Shown here: positions 60,706 to 64,000 of the stretch, one piece after another | How positions within the stretch are numbered: the stretch's first letter is position 1 | How the letters are laid out: each line of letters begins with the position of its first letter | Origin: JACMRP01 sp047302465 | Lineage (GTDB): Bacteria > Bdellovibrionota > Bdellovibrionia > Bdellovibrionales > Bdellovibrionaceae | DNA length: 64,000 nucleotides | Direction: 5' to 3' | Assembly: GCF_047302465.1 (NCBI RefSeq) | Contig: NZ_CP178621.1 | Location: forward strand, 806,001 to 870,000 | Made by a program: the position numbers and the translations under genes | The notes under the pieces: model-generated | What the model saw: only the letters and a program-made list of their open reading frames with translations | Databases searched by the model: none | Told to the model about the DNA's origin: nothing

Positions 60706-60870
60706 AATAAGTAACTAATTGCAAAGCCCCGGCCAGAACGTCAAATGCATGGAGTATTAAGAGCATAGAGGTGGTCCTGATCAACTCTCTGACACCTGTG
60801 CGCGCAAAATGTTGGTGGGCGAGAACCGTAGCTAGAGTTCCAGAGTGTCTCAGTTTGAGACACCTTTTTG
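60706..60870 (+). ncRNA. Possible small RNA ending at an orphan terminator
   Basis: The gap holds a terminator-like hairpin whose T-run faces the + strand (60845-60869), while both flanking genes are on -. A short + transcript from this gap would explain it. No promoter is clear (a TTGCAA near 60719 is a weak candidate), and no ORF with a ribosome site is seen. Confidence 0.3.
60845..60869 (+). terminator. Orphan + strand terminator-like hairpin
   Basis: GTGTCTCA (60845-60852) pairs with TGAGACAC (60856-60863) around GTT, followed by CTTTTTG. No + gene ends before it. Confidence 0.6.
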
Positions 60871-60877
60871 AATGCCG

Positions 60878-61636
60878 TTAGTTGAAGCCTCGAATAAAAT
60901 CTTGAAGCTGTTTTTTTTCTTGGACGGTCATCTGAAAACCCGTTGGCGGCATGTGCCCTTTAGCAACTAGATGTTCTATCGTGCCGATTTGCTGGCGTCG
61001 TAAAGAACCGCGCGATAAGAAGCCGTCTTCGTTATGGCACTTCTGGCAGACGGGCACTTTTAAAAGGTCATTGTGTGGATCTCCGTGCCAACGAAAATGC
61101 ACGTTGAGCGACGCATCTTCTTCATCGTGAGTTTTGTCGAAAAGAATTCTTCCGTAAGTTTTGATTCTTAAATTCCACAAGCCGATTTTGAGTTTTTCAT
61201 TCCAACTCATGCCCGCAAGGGGACTATCGCTGACAGGGCGAATACCTCTTGGCCCATTGTTATGGCAGATAAAACAACTCACTCTGTATTCGACGCGCTC
61301 TTTTAAGAGGTCTTCGCTCCATTCCAAGGGGCCTGGGGCGAATTGATAGTAGCGCGCTGTTTTTGGGGTGGCCGTTTTATCAATGACAATAGCCAGTCGT
61401 TCCCATTGGTGGGGACTGGCGTTTCGACCGGCATGGCTTTGCTTCATCATCCAGACGTCTTTGGTTTTTCCGGGAATCCATTTGATCTCGTTGTAAACAG
61501 GCTCAAGATCTTTGTTTTTGGATTCTTCGGATTCAATGACGATACTTCCGGGAGTATGAGCATAAAGCCATAGGCCTGCTCCGCAAAGAGCAAGGCCTAT
61601 GGTTGTTAGAATGAGAGACTTCTGTAGCGTTTCCAT
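60878..61636 (-). CDS. Membrane-anchored di-haem c-type cytochrome
   Basis: 252 residues from the ATG at 61636, which overlaps the upstream stop (TAATG). An N-terminal hydrophobic segment (about 7-26) anchors the protein or serves as signal. Two haem-binding motifs are visible: CFICH (121-125) and CQKCH (197-201), the second followed by a possible Met ligand in GHMPPTGF. It carries electrons in the periplasm. Its partner is probably the small protein encoded just upstream. Confidence 0.85.
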   Translation of the reverse strand: METLQKSLILTTIGLALCGAGLWLYAHTPGSIVIESEESKNKDLEPVYNEIKWIPGKTKDVWMMKQSHAGRNASPHQWERLAIVIDKTATPKTARYYQFAPGPLEWSEDLLKERVEYRVSCFICHNNGPRGIRPVSDSPLAGMSWNEKLKIGLWNLRIKTYGRILFDKTHDEEDASLNVHFRWHGDPHNDLLKVPVCQKCHNEDGFLSRGSLRRQQIGTIEHLVAKGHMPPTGFQMTVQEKKQLQDFIRGFN

Positions 61637-62055
61637 TATGGACAAGTGAAGTTCAATTCATTTTGTTGGTAAGTCAGTTTGGCGTATGTGGTTAGAGTTG
61701 GAGCAGGGGTAGGAAAGTCGTCTCCGCATCTTCCGCATCGTCCACCATAAACTTGGGATTGGCTGATTTGCAGCGTTGCTGGATTTCCTTCACCGTCTAG
61801 CAAGTTGTAGGAACCATCGGGCAAAGTGCCATTTGCTTGGAATGCTGTTGTGACCTCTCCCGTTGTTAAAGTAGCTCCTGCAAAAATCTCAATAGGTATT
61901 TCAAAAGCCGGTGGGACTTTTGGTTGAATTTTTTTTGGAACTTCCTCCATTTTGATATGAAGCTTTTCTCCTTGGTCTGCGAGGCAGAAGTAGTCTGCCA
62001 AAGCATTTTGCCCAAGCATCATTCCGAGAAGTGTGATTGTAATAAGTTGTTTCAT
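61636..62055 (-). CDS. Small exported protein upstream of the di-haem cytochrome
   Basis: 139 residues from the ATG at 62055, behind AAAGGAGAT. Signal peptide with cleavage near ALA-D. The mature part is beta-rich with a Cys-rich loop (GGRCGRCGDD) and a C-terminal Cys (FTCP), which may form disulfides. No haem motif is present. Its stop and the cytochrome start share bases (TAATG), which suggests translational coupling and joint function. The domain is not recognised. Confidence 0.75.
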   Translation of the reverse strand: MKQLITITLLGMMLGQNALADYFCLADQGEKLHIKMEEVPKKIQPKVPPAFEIPIEIFAGATLTTGEVTTAFQANGTLPDGSYNLLDGEGNPATLQISQSQVYGGRCGRCGDDFPTPAPTLTTYAKLTYQQNELNFTCP

Positions 62056-62158
62056 TGTTATCTCCTTTGTTGTTTGTGTGTTTTCCACGAATCCGAACCT
62101 AAGAGATTTTCCAAGATAAGAAAAATTAATTGTTTTTATCGAGGCATTAGCATAATTA

Positions 62159-63022
62159 ATGTCTATGAAGATATCGAGCCTTGGCCTTCAGGCCTTTACC
62201 CAAACCGCTGCCACCCTTAATGTCACCCAAGCCGCTAAAGACCTTGGATTGACCCAGTCTGCGCTTTCACAAAGGTTGTCTTTGCTGGAAAGCGAACTTG
62301 AAGTAACGCTTTTCATTCGTGAGCCACGCGGACTGAAGCTGACCGAAGCGGGGCAAAGACTTTTAAGATTTGCGACTTTAAACCAAAAGATCGAAGAGGA
62401 GTTGCTCTTTGAACTCAAAGGCCACAGTCAGGAATTGGCGGGGACGATCCGCCTTGGGGGATACTCCTCAGTTTTGAGATCTGTGATTGTTCCAGCGCTC
62501 GCGCCCTTTTTAAGGAAGAATCCCAAAGTCCATATTGATTTTCAGTCTTACGAAATGTTTGAGCTGCCCGAAGTTTTGAAGACGGCGCGGGCAGAGCTGA
62601 TTGTGACGGACTATAAAATGAACAAACAGAATATCCGAGAAGAGGTTCTAGGCTTCGAGGAGTTCGTCGTCGTTGAAAGTACCAAATATGATAGCCCCAA
62701 AGACCTGTATCTGGATCACGGCCCCGAAGACAATGCGACCGAAGAGTTCTTCAGAGCGCAAAGTAAGAGCCCAGGATTCTATCGTCGTTCTTTCATGGGT
62801 GATGTTTATGGAATTATTGACGGCGTAGAGGCCGGTCTTGGCAGGGCGGTGATGAGTCACCATCTCGTCACGGCTAGTAATAAGATCAAGCAGGTCAAGG
62901 GCTACGCCTCTTATAAGCGGCCTGTGACTCTTCACTATTTTGAGCAGCCATTTTATTCGCGCTTAATGATGAGAGTTTTGGAAGAGCTTAAAGCAAAAGC
63001 TCCAGACTATTTAAAAATATAG
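62159..63022 (+). CDS. LysR-family transcription regulator
   Basis: 287 residues. The N-terminal winged helix is plain (TAATLNVTQAAKDLGLTQSALSQRLSLLE given here as NVTQAAKDLGL and TQSALSQRLSLLE), followed by the LysR linker helix and a periplasmic-binding-like effector domain. It is divergent from the small exported protein/cytochrome operon (103 bases between starts), which by the usual LysR layout may be its target. The ATG at 62159 is used; an ATG two codons on is also possible. It ends at a strong terminator. Confidence 0.92.
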   Translation: MSMKISSLGLQAFTQTAATLNVTQAAKDLGLTQSALSQRLSLLESELEVTLFIREPRGLKLTEAGQRLLRFATLNQKIEEELLFELKGHSQELAGTIRLGGYSSVLRSVIVPALAPFLRKNPKVHIDFQSYEMFELPEVLKTARAELIVTDYKMNKQNIREEVLGFEEFVVVESTKYDSPKDLYLDHGPEDNATEEFFRAQSKSPGFYRRSFMGDVYGIIDGVEAGLGRAVMSHHLVTASNKIKQVKGYASYKRPVTLHYFEQPFYSRLMMRVLEELKAKAPDYLKI

Positions 63023-63036
63023 AGCGGCAGAAAAAG

Positions 63037-63067
63037 AAAAAGGGCTGTTTTTCAACAGCCCTTTTTT
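63037..63067. terminator. Bidirectional terminator between the LysR gene and the H1-like gene
   Basis: A 12-pair stem (63038-63049 with 63054-63065), loop TTTC, T-run to 63067 on + and an A-rich left flank for the - strand. Confidence 0.92.
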
Positions 63068-63088
63068 AGTGTCATTTGTAGTCAGATA

Positions 63089-63598
63089 TTAGAAGTAACC
63101 TTCTTCATCATCTTCGTCTTCTTCTTCGTCGTCTTCATCGTCTTCAGCAGAAGTCTTGTTTGTGTCATCTTCCATATCTTCGAAAGAATCGTCTTCTTTC
63201 TCTTCAGCTTCTTCCCAACCTTCTTCGTCGTCGCCGATTGGTTCTTCTTCGATATCTACCATGCTATCAAGTTCAGCTTCGTCGTCGAACTCGTTAGTGA
63301 TGTCATCCAAAGCAGTTTCAGGTTTGATTGCAGGGGCAACTACTGCAGCCATCGCCGCTTTTTTAGCAGGCTTAGCGGCCTTTTTAGCTGGCTTTGCAGC
63401 TTTTTTAGCTGCAGGCTTTTTAGCAGCTTTTTTAGGAGCGGCTTTCTTCGCAGGTTTTGCTGCTTTTTTAACGGCTTTTTTCGCCGCTTTTTTTGCAGGT
63501 TTAGCGGCCTTTTTTACAGCCTTTTTTGTAACTTTTTTCGCAGCTTTTTTAGCAGCTGGTTTTTTTGCTTTTTTAGTCTTTGATGCTTTCTTAGCCAT
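63089..63598 (-). CDS. H1-like Lys/Ala-rich DNA-binding protein with acidic tail
   Basis: 169 residues. Residues 2-85 are made of KKAA, KPAKKAA and KKAVKKAA repeats like the C-terminal domain of eukaryotic histone H1 and bacterial H1 homologues (HctA/BpH1/AlgP type). After an Ala/Val hinge (AAVVAPAI) the rest (about 95-169) is almost all Asp/Glu. The basic part would bind and compact DNA or RNA, and the acidic part could cover it or recruit partners. The antisense frame is open because of the repeats and is not a gene. It ends at the terminator at 63037-63067. Confidence 0.88.
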   Translation of the reverse strand: MAKKASKTKKAKKPAAKKAAKKVTKKAVKKAAKPAKKAAKKAVKKAAKPAKKAAPKKAAKKPAAKKAAKPAKKAAKPAKKAAMAAVVAPAIKPETALDDITNEFDDEAELDSMVDIEEEPIGDDEEGWEEAEEKEDDSFEDMEDDTNKTSAEDDEDDEEEDEDDEEGYF

Positions 63599-63699
63599 GA
63601 GATGCCCCCTTAGAAGTTATCGATGTAACGTCTAGAGCCTAGCGAGATTTTAGGGGGCAATCAATAATTAATTACAGCATCGGATCAACGACTTGGTCA

Positions 63700-64000
63700 T
63701 TAGAAGCGAAAGTGATCGTCAATGATGGCTGCCACAGAGTCAGGCATTTGAGTGTTCAAGAAGAAACCTCCATCAAATCCTGACTTGGCTGGGACCGTGT
63801 GGAAATACCCAATAGTCTCTACGCCTCTACGAATAGGGAAGTGGAGCGGAAGATACGGGTCGTAAGGGCTCGAAACATAGACACCGACCACATTGACGCC
63901 GATGTAGAAATGGAATTTCACGTTATTTTTGCCGGGAACCGCCAAAGCAAGGCTCGGAAGTTCACCACTGGCTACCTGAGGAAGAGGGTCCCCATTAGGC
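63700..64000 (-). CDS. Hypothetical protein, C-terminal part (cut by window end)
   Basis: The frame is open from the right edge to TAA at 63700-63702, about 100 residues visible (start PNGDPLPQVASGELPS at the edge). The sequence is beta-rich with aromatic and Gly residues (FHFYIGVNVVGVYVSSPYDP) and ends in FRF. No known domain is recognised. The true start lies beyond the window; the internal TTG at 63945 is not a convincing start. Confidence 0.6.
   Translation of the reverse strand, partial: PNGDPLPQVASGELPSLALAVPGKNNVKFHFYIGVNVVGVYVSSPYDPYLPLHFPIRRGVETIGYFHTVPAKSGFDGGFFLNTQMPDSVAAIIDDHFRF

Noticed and set aside
63156..63635. 159-codon + strand frame opposite the H1-like gene
   Set aside because: It is open only because of the repetitive Lys/Ala codons; its protein is Ser/Phe/Ala low-complexity and has no ribosome site.

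Overview
The window reads as one chromosomal stretch of a Gram-negative, didermic bacterium of the Bdellovibrio type (Bdellovibrionota). This assignment is by gene content, not by a database search. The evidence is the number of signal-peptide and lipobox proteins, a large set of exported hydrolases (two subtilases, a papain-like, a trypsin-like and a thermolysin-like protease, a lytic transglycosylase and two 3D-domain proteins), a fused NuoCD, and a lysine/alanine-rich H1-like protein. Coding density is high on both strands. No tRNA, rRNA, CRISPR array, insertion sequence or prophage was found.

Layout. 1-8.3 kb: a cut-off gene, a YhaM-like HD nuclease and cysE on +, then on - an OmpR-type regulator, a 3D-domain protein and an HAD-rsmI-SDR-hrpB operon. 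8.4-12.5 kb: a + operon of phnD-phnC-phnE, a hotdog thioesterase and a subtilase. 12.5-16.7 kb: assorted - genes (FMN reductase, methyltransferase, membrane proteins, a lipoprotein). 16.9-22.1 kb: a 2H-like protein, a GYF-PilZ protein behind a near-perfect FliA promoter, a vWA lipoprotein, rpsD, a His-rich lipoprotein and a DUF2239 gene behind a tandem-palindrome operator. 22.1-28.9 kb: small membrane and outer-membrane proteins, a heterodimeric MdlAB-like ABC exporter and a secreted subtilase. 29.1-35.2 kb: nuoB-CD-E-F-G-I, the water-soluble arm of complex I.

Directly after nuoI, at 35.1-36.65 kb, lie two tandem units. Each has a copy of the nuoI 3' end plus terminator, then one small exported-protein gene, then a shared 49-bp tail. 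The second nuoI tail differs from the resident one only at synonymous positions within codons, which points to import from a related strain. This is the most unusual structure in the window. 36.9-44.2 kb: transglycosylase, GlsB-like, 3D-domain, papain-like and YdjM-like genes with small exported proteins, and a 160-bp GC-rich inverted-repeat element at 41.07-41.23 kb. 44.2-48.7 kb: a divergent Rrf2 regulator/nitroreductase pair with repeated promoter elements, a GT4 glycosyltransferase, a pilin-like protein and lipoproteins. 49.0-64 kb: a Tyr- and Arg-repeat exported protein, a trypsin-like lipoprotein, a desaturase, recO, a thermolysin-like protease, a Xer recombinase, a sigma-54 activator without a sensor domain, a di-haem cytochrome, a LysR regulator, the H1-like protein and a cut-off gene.

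Coordinates come from reading frames and Shine-Dalgarno inspection by eye. Functions are family-level inferences from visible motifs.
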